This document shows positions 24,408 to 35,747 of a DNA stretch of 64,000 bases, piece after piece (position 1 is the first letter of the stretch; the number at the start of each line of letters is the position of its first letter). Source of the stretch: Actinomyces oris (GTDB lineage Bacteria > Actinomycetota > Actinomycetes > Actinomycetales > Actinomycetaceae); NCBI RefSeq assembly GCF_001937665.1, contig NZ_MSKL01000006.1:62001-126000 (forward strand). The letters are read 5' to 3'. Under the pieces are notes generated by a model that did not search any database, was not told the origin of the DNA, and saw only the letters and a program-made list of their open reading frames with translations. The position numbers and the translations under genes were made by a program.

Positions 24408-25190
24408 ATGAGCACCCCGCACTCCTCCTCCGTGCCCGACGACGCCGCCACCGGCCCTTCCGCCTGGCCCTTCGGTCCCCTGCTCGGATTCGATACCGAG
24501 ACCACCGGAGTGGATCCCTCCGGGGACCGCCTGGTCACGGCGGCGCTGGTCTGGAGGGCGGCGCCCCGGGCCGATGGAGACCGGCCGCAGTCCGTGACCA
24601 CGTGGCTCGCTGATCCCGGCGTGGAGATCCCCGAGGCCGCCTCCGCGGTCCACGGTGTGACCACCGAGAGGGCACGAACCGAGGGGCGGCCGGTGACCGA
24701 GGTGCTGGCGGAGGTCAGTGAGCATCTGGTGGCTGCGATGACGGCCGGCACCCCGGTTGTCGCCTTCAACGCCTCCTACGACCTGACTCTCATGGAGGCC
24801 GAGCTCGCTCGCCACGGACTGCCCACGATGCGCTCGCGCCTCGGCCGCGAGCTGGGGCCCATCGCCGACCCGCTGGTCCTGGACCGGGCCGTGGATCGCT
24901 ACCGCCGGGGCAAGCGCCGCCTGGGGGACCTCTGCGAGGTCTACGGCGTGCGCGTCGACGAGGCCCTGCACACCGCGGAGGTGGATGTGGCCGCCACTCT
25001 CGATGTGCTCGAGGCCCTGGCCGGGGTCCACCCACAGATCCCGGAGCTCGACCCCGGTGAGCTCGTGGCCTTCCAGGCCCGAGCCCACCGCACCTGGGCG
25101 GAGTCCTTCAACAAGTGGCTGGCGCGCCAGAATCCTTCACGGACGCCGGCCCAGACCGCCTGGCCCCTGCCGGACTCCCCCACGTACTGA
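24408..25190 (+). CDS. DnaQ-like 3'-5' exonuclease
   Basis: This 260-aa DEDDh exonuclease has motif Exo I (LLGFDTETTGVDPSGDRLV, with Asp and Glu), Exo II (PVVAFNASYDLTLMEAEL) and Exo III (LHTAEVDVAATLDVLEAL, with the His-x4-Asp spacing). Such proteins act as proofreading-like or nucleic-acid trimming nucleases; this one is a stand-alone protein with no polymerase domain. ATG 24408 lies 15-20 residues before the first strand; no clear ribosome binding site precedes it. The C-terminal 40 residues (HRTWAESFNKWLARQ) are basic. It is divergent from guaB3 and convergent with guaB. Confidence 0.9.
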   Translation: MSTPHSSSVPDDAATGPSAWPFGPLLGFDTETTGVDPSGDRLVTAALVWRAAPRADGDRPQSVTTWLADPGVEIPEAASAVHGVTTERARTEGRPVTEVLAEVSEHLVAAMTAGTPVVAFNASYDLTLMEAELARHGLPTMRSRLGRELGPIADPLVLDRAVDRYRRGKRRLGDLCEVYGVRVDEALHTAEVDVAATLDVLEALAGVHPQIPELDPGELVAFQARAHRTWAESFNKWLARQNPSRTPAQTAWPLPDSPTY

Positions 25191-25235
25191 GTCCCTCCGA
25201 ACTCACCCGCCGCACAACCGGCGAGGGGCGTTCAA

Positions 25236-25275
25236 CGCGGGGAGCCGGCCGGATCACTCCGGCCGGCTCCCCGCG
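25236..25275. terminator. Bidirectional terminator between the exonuclease gene and guaB
   Basis: Perfect 18-bp arms (25236-25253 and 25258-25275) close a TCAC loop. It lies 46 bp after one stop and 48 bp from the other, between convergent genes. Confidence 0.88.
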
Positions 25276-25322
25276 CGGCAGTGCGTGCTGAGTCTGCCGG
25301 GACAGCTGGGGCTGCTGGCGTC

Positions 25323-27314
<1,992 letters not shown>

Positions 27315-27617
27315 ATGCACGACTCATCACGTCTGCCCGGCCCGATCTCCACCCTCTGGGAGTGGCAGTACCGGGGGGCCTGCCTCGGCATGGACTCCTC
27401 GGTTTTCTTCCATCCCGAAGGAGAGAGAGGCGGTTCCCGTCGACGACGGGACGAACGAGCAAAGGCCATTTGTCAGGACTGCCCCGTCCTGGAGGAGTGC
27501 CGGGACCACGCCCTGAGCACTCGCGAGCCCTATGGCGTCTGGGGAGGCATGAGCGAGGAGGAGCGGCGCGCTTACTACGAGCAGCAGGCACGCCGTTTCG
27601 CCAACGAACCGGCCTGA
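27315..27617 (+). CDS. whiB: WhiB-family iron-sulfur regulator (WhiB2/WhmD-like)
   Basis: This 100-aa protein has the four cysteines that bind a [4Fe-4S] cluster: Cys23 (RGACLGMD), Cys53 and Cys56 (AICQDCPV), and Cys62 (EECRDHA). The GVWGG turn at 74-78 is followed by a basic/acidic C-terminal helix (SEEERRAYYEQQARR). STLWEWQYRG and SSVFFHPEGERG resemble the WhiB2/WhmD group, which acts in cell division and septation in actinobacteria. AAAGGAGG with extra purines gives a very strong ribosome binding site. Single gene, ended by the hairpin at 27724-27761. Confidence 0.95.
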   Translation: MHDSSRLPGPISTLWEWQYRGACLGMDSSVFFHPEGERGGSRRRRDERAKAICQDCPVLEECRDHALSTREPYGVWGGMSEEERRAYYEQQARRFANEPA

Positions 27618-27723
27618 CGCTCCGCCCTGTGTCAGGGAATCGACAGCACGGACGTTCCCAACTCAACATCCAGACAATCGTCCGGACACGGCGCACACAT
27701 GCAGCAGGTACTGCGCGCGCATA

Positions 27724-27761
27724 CTGAAAGGGGAGGCACTCTGGAGTGCCTCCCCTTTCAG
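27724..27761. terminator. Bidirectional terminator between whiB and groES
   Basis: An 18-base inverted repeat (27724-27741 and 27744-27761) has only 2 nt at its centre, so a few central bases form the loop. A-rich and T-rich ends flank the GC stem in both directions, as expected for convergent genes. Confidence 0.88.
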
Positions 27762-27800
27762 CGTGCCGTGGCGCCGGGCGACGCACACGACCTCAACGGG

Positions 27801-28097
27801 TCACTTGGTGACGACCGCCAGGACGTCGCGCGCCGACAGGATGAGGTAGTCCTCACCGGCGTAGCTGACCTCGGTGCCCCCGTACTTGGAGTAGATGACG
27901 ACGTCACCCTCGGCGACGTCAACGGGCACGCGGTTGCCGGAGTCATCGACGCGGCCCGGGCCCACGGCCACGACCTTGCCCTCCTGGGGCTTCTCCTTGG
28001 CGGTGTCGGGGATGACCAGGCCGGATGCGGTGGTCTGCTCGGCCTCAGCGGTCTGAACGACGATGCGGTCCTCGAGCGGCTTGATGGAGATCGACAT
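27801..28097 (-). CDS. groES: Co-chaperonin GroES
   Basis: This 98-aa heptameric lid of the GroEL chaperonin begins [15 protein letters not shown] and ends [12 protein letters not shown], both family-typical; the mobile loop is [24 protein letters not shown] precedes ATG 28097; the frame extends 8 codons further up without merit. There is no groEL after it, and the strong hairpin at 27724-27761 ends the transcript, so it is monocistronic. Regulation by HrcA is indicated by the CIRCE element 186 bp upstream. Confidence 0.97.
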   Translation of the reverse strand: MSISIKPLEDRIVVQTAEAEQTTASGLVIPDTAKEKPQEGKVVAVGPGRVDDSGNRVPVDVAEGDVVIYSKYGGTEVSYAGEDYLILSARDVLAVVTK

Positions 28098-28268
28098 CGG
28101 AGACCTCCTCCTTCTCTTCAACGTGCAGTAGAACGGCTTGTTCGCCCTCCCCAGGCGTGCCCGACCGCCGTCGCGGGGGTCGGTCCGGCACGATGCAGGA
28201 GTGCGAGTCGCAGAAGGTGCCCGCCTGCGTCCCAGGACCGGGCGAGCACCCCGCTGCGCCTGACGGAG

Positions 28269-28297
28269 AATCTACGACGGCGTTAGCACTCAGTCAA
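28269..28297 (-). promoter_or_regulatory. groES promoter overlapping CIRCE
   Basis: On the minus strand, TTGACT (28297-28292) and TAGATT (28274-28269) are spaced by 17 bp. The -35 falls inside the CIRCE spacer, so HrcA bound to CIRCE would block the promoter. The leader would be about 165 nt. Confidence 0.7.
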
Positions 28298-28309
28298 CGC
28301 GAGTGCCAA
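28283..28309. promoter_or_regulatory. CIRCE operator (HrcA binding site)
   Basis: TTAGCACTC (28283-28291), nine spacer bases, then GAGTGCCAA (28301-28309). This matches the CIRCE consensus TTAGCACTC-N9-GAGTGCTAA with one change. HrcA represses class I heat-shock genes through this element. Confidence 0.93.
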
Positions 28310-28346
28310 AACGTTGCGGTGGTTTCGCCATGGGCGTCAGCCCTCG

Positions 28347-29150
28347 TCAGCGTCGGTGCTCCCGGGTCCAGACGATGGCCTCCCCGACGCTCGTCTCTCG
28401 GCGCCCCAGAGTCGGGTCTCGTCGGGAGACGACATCGATGACGGCCTTGATCGCCGCCGGGCGCTCGCGTATCCAGCTGACCGTCCACCCGATGCGGTCG
28501 CTGCGGGCCCGCGAGTCTCCGACACCGTCGACGTCGACGCCGACCGAACGGCAGATGGCGACCGCGCGCGGCTCATGGAAGTCCTGGGTCACGAGCAGCG
28601 CCCGCTCGATCCCGAAGATCCTGCGCGCCCGCACGCAGGTGTCGTAAGTGTCGAAGCCCGCGTAGTCCACGGCGATCGCCTGATCGGGGATCCCCTTGGA
28701 GAGGAGGTACCTGCGCATGACAGTGGGTTCGTCATAGCCGGCACGCCGGTTGTCCCCGGAGACCAGGATCGCCTCGACGCGACCGCCGGTGTAGAGGTCG
28801 GCGGCGGCGTCGAGGCGGTGGGCCAGCCAGGGAGAGGGCTGCCCGTCGGCGTGAACGGCCGCCCCCAGGACGATCGCCACCGGCGCCCTGGCGGCCTCAC
28901 CGTCACCGTCGCTCCCACCGGTGATCTCGATATGCCCGGCGCTGACGGTCCATGCCCAGACACTGGCCCCGGCTGTCAGAAGGGCCGCAGCACCCATGAC
29001 TGCCAGCGAGATCCGCACCAGTCGTCGCACAAGCAGCCGGGGACGGACCGCAGCGCCAGGACTCTGCGATGCGTTCACCTCGTCGTCCTTGTGCTCTGTG
29101 ACGGCGTCGCCCCCATGAGGGGCGGAGAGTCGAGGCTCCTCCTCAGTCAT
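28347..29150 (-). CDS. SanA/ElyC-like DUF218 membrane protein
   Basis: This 267-aa protein has a basic N-terminus (RPRLLVRRLVR), one membrane helix (ISLAVMGAAALLTAGASVWAW, about residues 47-67) and a DUF218 domain outside the membrane: APVAIVLGAAVHADGQPS, LVSGDNRRAGYDEPTVMRRY, DYAGFDTYDTCVRARRIFG, LLVTQDFHEPRAVAICRSVG. SanA homologues affect vancomycin resistance and envelope barrier function in enterobacteria; ElyC acts in peptidoglycan precursor supply. ATG 29150 has GGAAGG about 11 nt upstream. It is divergent from the methyltransferase gene and lies upstream of, not within, the groES unit. Confidence 0.88.
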   Translation of the reverse strand: MTEEEPRLSAPHGGDAVTEHKDDEVNASQSPGAAVRPRLLVRRLVRISLAVMGAAALLTAGASVWAWTVSAGHIEITGGSDGDGEAARAPVAIVLGAAVHADGQPSPWLAHRLDAAADLYTGGRVEAILVSGDNRRAGYDEPTVMRRYLLSKGIPDQAIAVDYAGFDTYDTCVRARRIFGIERALLVTQDFHEPRAVAICRSVGVDVDGVGDSRARSDRIGWTVSWIRERPAAIKAVIDVVSRRDPTLGRRETSVGEAIVWTREHRR

Positions 29151-29330
29151 CAGGCACCCGCCCGCCTTCCCGTCCAGCGCTATCCGGCCCCGTAGGCGTA
29201 CAGGACCTCGACCCACAACCCTACCCACCCGGCTGCCCGACAGAATCCCTCCGCCCCTCTCAGACCCTTCCCGCTCCACCCAGTGAACATCACGCCCACT
29301 GGCAGGTTCTCCATGGAATGATTCGGGGTG

Positions 29331-30599
29331 ATGGCTGAGAACCACGTCGCGCTCCTTCTGACCCCCGAGGGCTGGGAGCTTCTGTCCTCCCTGCCCCCCT
29401 ACGACCCGTCCGAGGCCCTGTCCCTGGGACGCTCCCTGCGCGAGGAGGGCCACTCCCCCGCCCTGGTGGCGGCCGCACTGACGCAGCAGCGCCTGCGCGA
29501 GCGGGCCGCGGCGAAGTTCGGGCCCTTCGCCCAGCAGATGCTCTTCACCGCCGACGGCCTGGAGCAGGCCACCCGGCTGGCGGTCGCGGCTCATCATGCA
29601 GCCCGTTACGCGGCCGCGGGCGTGTCGAAGGTCGCGGACCTGGGCTGCGGGATCGGTGGCGACGCCGTCGCCCTGGCCGGGCTCGACCTGCCAGTGCTCG
29701 CCGTCGACCGCGATGAGGCCGCGGCCGCTCTGGCCACCATCAACCTCATGCCCTTCCCCCACGCGAGCGTCGAGTGCGCCGACGCCCTGGAGATCGACCT
29801 GGTCGAGCGCGGGGTCGACGCCGTCTTCGCCGACCCCGCCCGCCGCGCCGACGGGCGGCGCATCACCGACCCGGAGCAGTGGTCACCGGCCCTGTCGCAG
29901 GTACTCGCGCTGCGTGAGTTCGTGCCCGCCCTCGGTGTCAAGGTCGCTCCCGGCATCGACCACGCCGTGCTGCCGCCGGATGCCCACACCCAGTGGGTGA
30001 GCGTGGACGGCGACGTCGTCGAGGCGGCCATCTGGTGCGGACCGTTGGCACCGGAGGGGCCCGGGCGCTCCGCCCTGATCCTGCGCTCAGGGACGGATGG
30101 TGCGAGCGCCTGCACGTTGGTCGATCCGAGCACCACCGATCCCTCGCAGCCGCCGGTCCAGGTCGACCCGATCGGCTCGCCCGACGACCTGGGCAGCATC
30201 ATCCACGTTCCCGACGGCGCCGCCGTGCGCGCCGGACTCGTCGCCCACCTCTGTGAGACCCTGGACGCCAGGCCTGTGGGGCCCCGGATCGGCTACCTCA
30301 CGGGAGAGCGTCTCCCCGATGAGTCGACCGCCCCCTTCGTGCGCTCCTTCCGGCTCACCGAGGTCCTGCCGCTACGGCTCAAGGCCCTGCGGGCCCGTGG
30401 CCGCGAGCTCGGTATCGGACGCCTGGAGATCCTCAAGCGCGGAGTCGATGTCTCCCCCGACGCGCTGCGCGCCTCGCTGAGGCTCAGCGGTCAGGAGTCG
30501 GAGACCTGGATCCTGACCCGGGTGGGAGACAAGGCGAAGGGCGCTGTTCTCGTCGTCGAACCGATCGCCGGCGCCTCATCGGCGCACTCGCCGACGTGA
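29331..30599 (+). CDS. Class I SAM-dependent methyltransferase with THUMP-like domain
   Basis: This 422-aa protein has a Rossmann methyltransferase core: motif I VADLGCGIGGDAVAL, the acidic end of beta-2 (VLAVDRDEAAA), and VFADPARRADGRRITDP, where DPAR resembles an NPPY-like position. The C-terminal THUMP-like region contains PRIGYLTGERLPDE and RARGRELGIGRLEILKRGVD. The family is probably nucleic-acid directed, but its target is unknown. GTG 29328 and ATG 29331 are adjacent possible starts. The next gene begins 76 bp downstream on the same strand. Confidence 0.88.
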   Translation: MAENHVALLLTPEGWELLSSLPPYDPSEALSLGRSLREEGHSPALVAAALTQQRLRERAAAKFGPFAQQMLFTADGLEQATRLAVAAHHAARYAAAGVSKVADLGCGIGGDAVALAGLDLPVLAVDRDEAAAALATINLMPFPHASVECADALEIDLVERGVDAVFADPARRADGRRITDPEQWSPALSQVLALREFVPALGVKVAPGIDHAVLPPDAHTQWVSVDGDVVEAAIWCGPLAPEGPGRSALILRSGTDGASACTLVDPSTTDPSQPPVQVDPIGSPDDLGSIIHVPDGAAVRAGLVAHLCETLDARPVGPRIGYLTGERLPDESTAPFVRSFRLTEVLPLRLKALRARGRELGIGRLEILKRGVDVSPDALRASLRLSGQESETWILTRVGDKAKGAVLVVEPIAGASSAHSPT

Positions 30600-30675
30600 C
30601 AGACCCCTTCCAGCGACGAGAGACCATCCCCGTCAGCGCCCACGAGGGACCTGAGGAACCCGAGGAGACCAGGAC

Positions 30676-31908
30676 ATGCAGGACACGACTGACATGACGA
30701 GCCCGAGCGCCGCGTCCGCCGACGCTCAGCTGCCGCCGGCCCGCCGCCCCCAGTCCCTCCCCTTCGCCAGCTCGGCCCGCTCCACGCTGGGGGTGGAGTG
30801 GGAGCTGGCGCTCATCGACCGAGACAGTCTCGACCTGCGCCAGTGCGCCGAGGAGATCCTCCAGAAGGTGGGCCCGGACCCGCACGTGCATGGCGAGATG
30901 ATGCTCAACACCATCGAGCTGGTCTCCGGGGCACGCAGGACCGTGGCCGAGTGCATGGAGGACATCGCTCTCGCCTTCGACCGCGTCCTTCCGGTCACCG
31001 ACCCGCTGCGCGTGGATCTGGCCTCAGCCGGAACCCATCCCTTCGCGGACCCGTTGGTGCAGAAGGTGACCAACGCCGAGCGCTACGCCCGCCTGGTGGA
31101 CCGCACCCGGCTGTGGGGCCACCAGATGCTCATCTTCGGCACCCACGTGCACGTCGGCGTCGAGGACCGGGCCAAGGTCCTTCCGATCCTCAAGGCCCTG
31201 CTCACGCGCACCGCCCATCTGCAGTGCCTGAGCGCCTCCTCACCCTTCTGGGCGGGGGCGGACACGGGCTATGCGGACAACCGGGCCATGATGTTCCAGC
31301 AGCTGCCCACCGCCGGTGCACCCGAGCAGTTCAGCACCTGGGAGCAGCTGGAGAGCTACACCGGGGACCTGGTCCACACCGGCGTCATCGAGGACTTCAC
31401 CGAGATCCGTTGGGATGTGCGCCCCTCCCCTCGACTGGGGACTATCGAGGTGCGGGCCTGCGATGCCGCCACGAACCTGACCGAGCTGGCCGGGATCGCG
31501 GCGCTGACCCAGTGCCTTGTGGAGTCCTTCTCCCGCACCCTGGACCGGGGCGAGGAGCTCGATGCGATGCCGGACTGGTACGTCGCCGAGAACAAGTGGC
31601 GCTCGGCCCGTTACGGCATGGACGCGATCCTCATCGTCAACTCAGACGGCGAGGAGGAGCTCGTGGGTGACACTGTTGAGCGGATGCTCACCGAGCTCGC
31701 TCCCGTCGCCGAGGACCTCGGCTGCGCCGCCGAGCTGGAATCCGTGCGCGCCACGTTGGAGTCGGGGGCCTCCTACCAGCGTCAGATCGCCGCGGTCAGA
31801 GCCTACGACGGGCAGAGGGAGGCGGCCGTCAGGCTGCTGCTGGCAGAGGCCCGTGCAGGCAGGCCCCTGCGCCCCACCGAGGTGCTCTCGCTGGCGGCCA
31901 AATCCTGA
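30676..31908 (+). CDS. YbdK-type carboxylate-amine ligase (glutamate-cysteine ligase family 2)
   Basis: This 410-aa protein belongs to the GCS2 family. Visible segments are LGVEWELALIDRDSLDLRQ, GEMMLNTIELVSGAR, GTHVHVGVEDRAKV, RWDVRPSPRLGTIEVRACDA and the C-terminal helices with LESGASYQRQIAAVRAY. YbdK-type enzymes have weak glutamate-cysteine ligase activity in E. coli; related actinobacterial proteins use other amines. About 35 residues of Pro/Ala-rich sequence precede the catalytic domain. No gshB is in the window, so a glutathione role is not supported. Its stop lies 25 bp from the convergent ABC gene stop. Confidence 0.9.
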   Translation: MQDTTDMTSPSAASADAQLPPARRPQSLPFASSARSTLGVEWELALIDRDSLDLRQCAEEILQKVGPDPHVHGEMMLNTIELVSGARRTVAECMEDIALAFDRVLPVTDPLRVDLASAGTHPFADPLVQKVTNAERYARLVDRTRLWGHQMLIFGTHVHVGVEDRAKVLPILKALLTRTAHLQCLSASSPFWAGADTGYADNRAMMFQQLPTAGAPEQFSTWEQLESYTGDLVHTGVIEDFTEIRWDVRPSPRLGTIEVRACDAATNLTELAGIAALTQCLVESFSRTLDRGEELDAMPDWYVAENKWRSARYGMDAILIVNSDGEEELVGDTVERMLTELAPVAEDLGCAAELESVRATLESGASYQRQIAAVRAYDGQREAAVRLLLAEARAGRPLRPTEVLSLAAKS

Positions 31909-31933
31909 CCCGCCCCTCCCGCGTGTTTCTCCT

Positions 31934-34900
31934 CTAGACGAGGGACCAACCGCGCGCCCGGGTGCGCTGCTCCCAGAAGCTGCGGTAGGGCCCCTCGAGG
32001 GACACGAGCTCATCGTGGTGCCCGTGCTGGGCGACGTGCCCGGCGTCGTCGAGGACGACGACCTGGTCGGCGGCGGCGATCGTCTCGAGCTTGTGAGCGA
32101 TGACGATGAGGGTCGAGGCGCGTCGCAGCTCCTGCATCGCGGCGACGATGTTGGCCTCGTTCTCAGCGTCCAGCGCACTGGTGGCCTCATCGAGCAGGAC
32201 GATCGGTGCGCGCTTGAGCAGGGCGCGGGCGATGGAGACGCGCTGGCGCTCACCGCCGGACAGGGCCCGTCCGCCCTCTCCCACGCGCGTGTCCCAACCG
32301 TGGGGCAGACGGTCGACGATCTCCGTGACACCGGCGAGCCCCGCGGCCCACCGCACCTGGGCGTCGTCGGCCGCGGGGTCGCCGATGCGGATGTTGGCGG
32401 CCAGGGTGTCGTCGAAGAGATAGACGTCCTGGAAGACCATGGAGAGCTGCTCCATGAGCTGGGCGGTCGGCATGTCACGCACGTCGGCGCCGCCGACTCT
32501 CACGGCTCCCGAGCCCACGTCCCAGAAACGGGCGACGAGGCGGGCGATGGTCGTCTTGCCGCTGCCGGAGGGACCCACGATCGCGCACATGGTGCGCGCG
32601 GGCACACTCATCGATACTCCGGGCAGGACGGGAGCATCGGCGCGGTAGCCGAAGACGACGTCGTCGAGCTCGACGGTCCCGGGCTCGGGCAACGCAAGGG
32701 GGTCCTGCGGCTCGGTCATGAGCTCGGCGTCCATGACGGCGTCGAGGTGGTTCATCATCTGGCGCCGCTCCTCCATGCCCATCACGGAGGCCCCGATGTC
32801 GTCGAGCATAGTGGTGAAGCGCAGGCACATGCCGATGACGGCGATGGACGCCAGCGTCTCCATGGCGCCGGAGGCGGCCAGTGCGGAGGCCAGGACGATC
32901 ATGGTGACGACGATGATCTGGCTCAGCGCACCGTTGACAAGGTTGCCGGCGGACTCCCACCACAGGGCGCGTCTGAAGGCGCGGGCTCCGGCGTCGAAGG
33001 CGGCTGTGAGGCGGCTGTAGCCGGAGGCGGCCCGGCAGGAGCGCAGGGCCCCCTGACAGCGGGCGAACTCGACGATGCGGGCGGCGAGCTCACGCTCGGC
33101 GGGCTCGGAGATGGACTTGCCCCGGTCCAGCAGACGGCGCGAGAGGCGCACGAGTCCGGCGAACAGGGGTGCGGCCGCCGTCAGCAGAAGTCCCAGGCGC
33201 CAGTCCCAGGCCCAGGAGCCGACCCCGATGACCACGCATGCGGCTGTCGTGGAGGCGAGCGTGTACATGAAGTGGGCGGCGGACTCCCCCAGTGCTACCA
33301 TTTCCTGGCTCACGGCCCGCGACAGGGTGCCGGCGGAGTCGGCGGTGAACCAGCGCAGAGGCAGGCGCGCGATCCGGTCGCCCACCGCGTGGTGGACGTC
33401 GTGCATGAAGCCCAGCGCGCCTGACATGCCCCTGCGCCGTCCCAGGAAGTCGGAGACGGCCGCGCCGATGCCGACAACGGCTAGCACGATGAGCCAACCA
33501 CCGAAGGACAGCCCCCACCGGGGGGCACCGGTCGCCAGAGCGACCGAGGCTGGCAGCAGCGCCAGAAGCGCGAGCCCCACCAGGAAACCGTTGGCTCCCG
33601 CCAGGATGAGGCACCCTCGGGTCTGCTTCCAGGAGGAGTCGGCCATGAGCCGGCGGAAGCGGGACAGCAGGGAGCCCACCGGCCTGGAGGACCCGGTGGG
33701 AGAGGACGGGACCGGGAGCGCGGGCCCTGACCGCTCGCCCCGATCGCCGGTCCAGGACGCCGCAAGGTCCTCACTATCGGCTCCGTCGTCGACGGGTACG
33801 GGGATGCCCGCCCCGGTCGCGTCGTTACCGTCCGCCCCCGTGGCGTCCTCGAGCTCGCCGACCTGGCGCAGCAGTGCCCGGTAGTGGGGCTCGTCCACCA
33901 GGTCCCGGTGGGTGCCGACGGCGGCGACACGCCCGCCTTCCATGACGACGATGCGGTCGGCGCCGCGCACGGCGGCCGGCCGGTGGGCGATGACCAGGAC
34001 GGTGCGATCCTTGACCAGGGTGCTCAGTGCCTGCTGGATCTCGGCCTCGGACTCGGGGTCGGCCATGGCAGTGGCCTCGTCGAGCACGATGACGGGGGTG
34101 TCCAGCAGGATGGCGCGGGCGATGGCGATGCGTTGCTCCTGCCCGCCGGACAGTGACGTGTCCTGCCCCAGGACGGTGTCGTAGCCCTCCGGCAGCGCCA
34201 TGATGTCGTCGTGGATACGGGCCACACGGGCGGCGGCGCGCACCTGCTGCAGGTCGGCCTCGGGGCGCCCGAGGGCTATGTTCTCCCGCACGGTGGTGGC
34301 GAGCAGCTGGGCGTCCTGGAGAACGAAGGAGACGGTGGAGTACAGGGTGGTCTCATCCATGTCCCGCAAGTCCACCCCGCCGATGCGTATGGCACCGGCA
34401 TCGGGGTCGGCGAAGCGGGCGATGAGAGTGGCCAGTGTCGACTTGCCCGAGCCGGAGGGACCGAGCAGCGCGGTCACGGTTCCCGGTTCCAGGGTCAGGG
34501 AGGCGTCGTCGACGGCGAGGACGTCCCCGTAGGAGAAGGAGACATGGTCGATCTCAACGCGCGTCGCCTGGGGTCGCCCGGGCCGGTCAGTGGCGGGCAG
34601 GACGGGGGTATCGAGGACCTCGCACAGCCGCAGGGCCGCCGCTCCGGCCAGCTGGTAGGACCAGGAGATCGAGGCGATGGTGATGAGGGCGGCGGGAAGG
34701 ACCAGGGCGACGAGGGTCGTGGCCAGGACCTGGGGCAGGGTGACGGCCCCGGCGTGGATGAGCAGCGCCCCGCCACCGAGATTGACCAGGAGCAGCACGG
34801 GGATGGAGACCCAGGTGAAGGCCAGGCAGGTGACGGTGACCAGGGGCATCGCCCAGGCGCGGTAGAAGGCGGAGAACTCGTCCGCGGCGGTGAGGTAGGC

Positions 34901-35719
34901 AGAGTGGGCGCGTCCGACGCGGCCGAAGGCCTTGACCACACCGATCCCGGAGACGAACTCGACCATGGTGGAGGAGATGGCGGCCAGCTTGCGGTCCATC
35001 TCCACGGTCTTCTCGTTCATCCCGCGCATGGACACCGAGTAGGTGAGCACGTAGAGGACGAGCGTGGAGACGGCCAGCAGGGCCAGGCGCCAGTCGATCC
35101 AGAAGGCGCACCCCAGCAGGGCCAGCGGAGTGACGATGGCGTTGAGTCGCTCGACGGGGCCGTGGGCGATGACGGTGTGGACGAGGGTCGTGTCGTCCTG
35201 AACGGCCTTGCGCAGGTGCCCGGAGGTGGAGGCGGTGAACCAGGACAGCGGGGCGTGAGAGATGCGCTCGACGATGTCGCGGCGCAGGCGGTCGCGCAGG
35301 GACAGGTCGGCCAGGTGGGTGATGAGCAGCGCCAGGAAGTACAGCAGCAGGCGGGCGGAGTAGGCGCTCACGAGCACCATGACCGCGCCTGATACCTGCT
35401 GGGGGTTCGGGCTCAGGCCTGCCCGGTGGGCGCGCAGCAGGATGTCGCCGAGCTGGACCAGTGCGACGTAGGGCGCCACCGCCAGGACCGCGGAGAGCAG
35501 CACGAGGATCTGACCGATTCGCAGGCGGGTGCGCACGGGGGCACCGAGCCGGGCGATGGCGGCCTGTCCCTCGCGCGAACGCTGAGCATTGCTCTGCGGG
35601 GCCTGTTCACCTGCCTCGTCAGGCGCCGCGGCGCCGACCGAGGGCGGCGCCGCCGGTGGGGACGCCGGCGATGAGTGCGGCGAGGCTTCCGGAGCCGACG
35701 GTTGTGTCTGCGTGCTCAT
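31934..35719 (-). CDS. Single-chain ABC transporter with two TMD-NBD halves, siderophore/IrtAB-like
   Basis: This 1261-aa protein contains two complete exporter-fold half transporters in one chain. Half 1 has an ABC_membrane domain, Walker A GPSGSGKSTLATLIARF, signature LSGGQEQRIAIARAI and Walker B VIVLDEATAMADPE, where AMAD replaces the common SALD. Half 2 has Walker A GPSGSGKTTIARLVARF, signature LSGGERQRVSIARAL and Walker B IVLLDEATSALDAE. The halves are joined by a Ser/Pro/Gly/Asp-rich linker of about 70 residues. The DEATAMADPE variant resembles IrtA/YbtPQ-type iron-siderophore importers that use the exporter fold. ATG 35719 has GGAAGG about 12 nt upstream. A TetR gene is divergent. The substrate is inferred, not shown. 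Confidence 0.92.
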   Translation of the reverse strand: MSTQTQPSAPEASPHSSPASPPAAPPSVGAAAPDEAGEQAPQSNAQRSREGQAAIARLGAPVRTRLRIGQILVLLSAVLAVAPYVALVQLGDILLRAHRAGLSPNPQQVSGAVMVLVSAYSARLLLYFLALLITHLADLSLRDRLRRDIVERISHAPLSWFTASTSGHLRKAVQDDTTLVHTVIAHGPVERLNAIVTPLALLGCAFWIDWRLALLAVSTLVLYVLTYSVSMRGMNEKTVEMDRKLAAISSTMVEFVSGIGVVKAFGRVGRAHSAYLTAADEFSAFYRAWAMPLVTVTCLAFTWVSIPVLLLVNLGGGALLIHAGAVTLPQVLATTLVALVLPAALITIASISWSYQLAGAAALRLCEVLDTPVLPATDRPGRPQATRVEIDHVSFSYGDVLAVDDASLTLEPGTVTALLGPSGSGKSTLATLIARFADPDAGAIRIGGVDLRDMDETTLYSTVSFVLQDAQLLATTVRENIALGRPEADLQQVRAAARVARIHDDIMALPEGYDTVLGQDTSLSGGQEQRIAIARAILLDTPVIVLDEATAMADPESEAEIQQALSTLVKDRTVLVIAHRPAAVRGADRIVVMEGGRVAAVGTHRDLVDEPHYRALLRQVGELEDATGADGNDATGAGIPVPVDDGADSEDLAASWTGDRGERSGPALPVPSSPTGSSRPVGSLLSRFRRLMADSSWKQTRGCLILAGANGFLVGLALLALLPASVALATGAPRWGLSFGGWLIVLAVVGIGAAVSDFLGRRRGMSGALGFMHDVHHAVGDRIARLPLRWFTADSAGTLSRAVSQEMVALGESAAHFMYTLASTTAACVVIGVGSWAWDWRLGLLLTAAAPLFAGLVRLSRRLLDRGKSISEPAERELAARIVEFARCQGALRSCRAASGYSRLTAAFDAGARAFRRALWWESAGNLVNGALSQIIVVTMIVLASALAASGAMETLASIAVIGMCLRFTTMLDDIGASVMGMEERRQMMNHLDAVMDAELMTEPQDPLALPEPGTVELDDVVFGYRADAPVLPGVSMSVPARTMCAIVGPSGSGKTTIARLVARFWDVGSGAVRVGGADVRDMPTAQLMEQLSMVFQDVYLFDDTLAANIRIGDPAADDAQVRWAAGLAGVTEIVDRLPHGWDTRVGEGGRALSGGERQRVSIARALLKRAPIVLLDEATSALDAENEANIVAAMQELRRASTLIVIAHKLETIAAADQVVVLDDAGHVAQHGHHDELVSLEGPYRSFWEQRTRARGWSLV

Positions 35720-35747
35720 CCGGTGTCCCAACCTTCCGTCGACCTAA

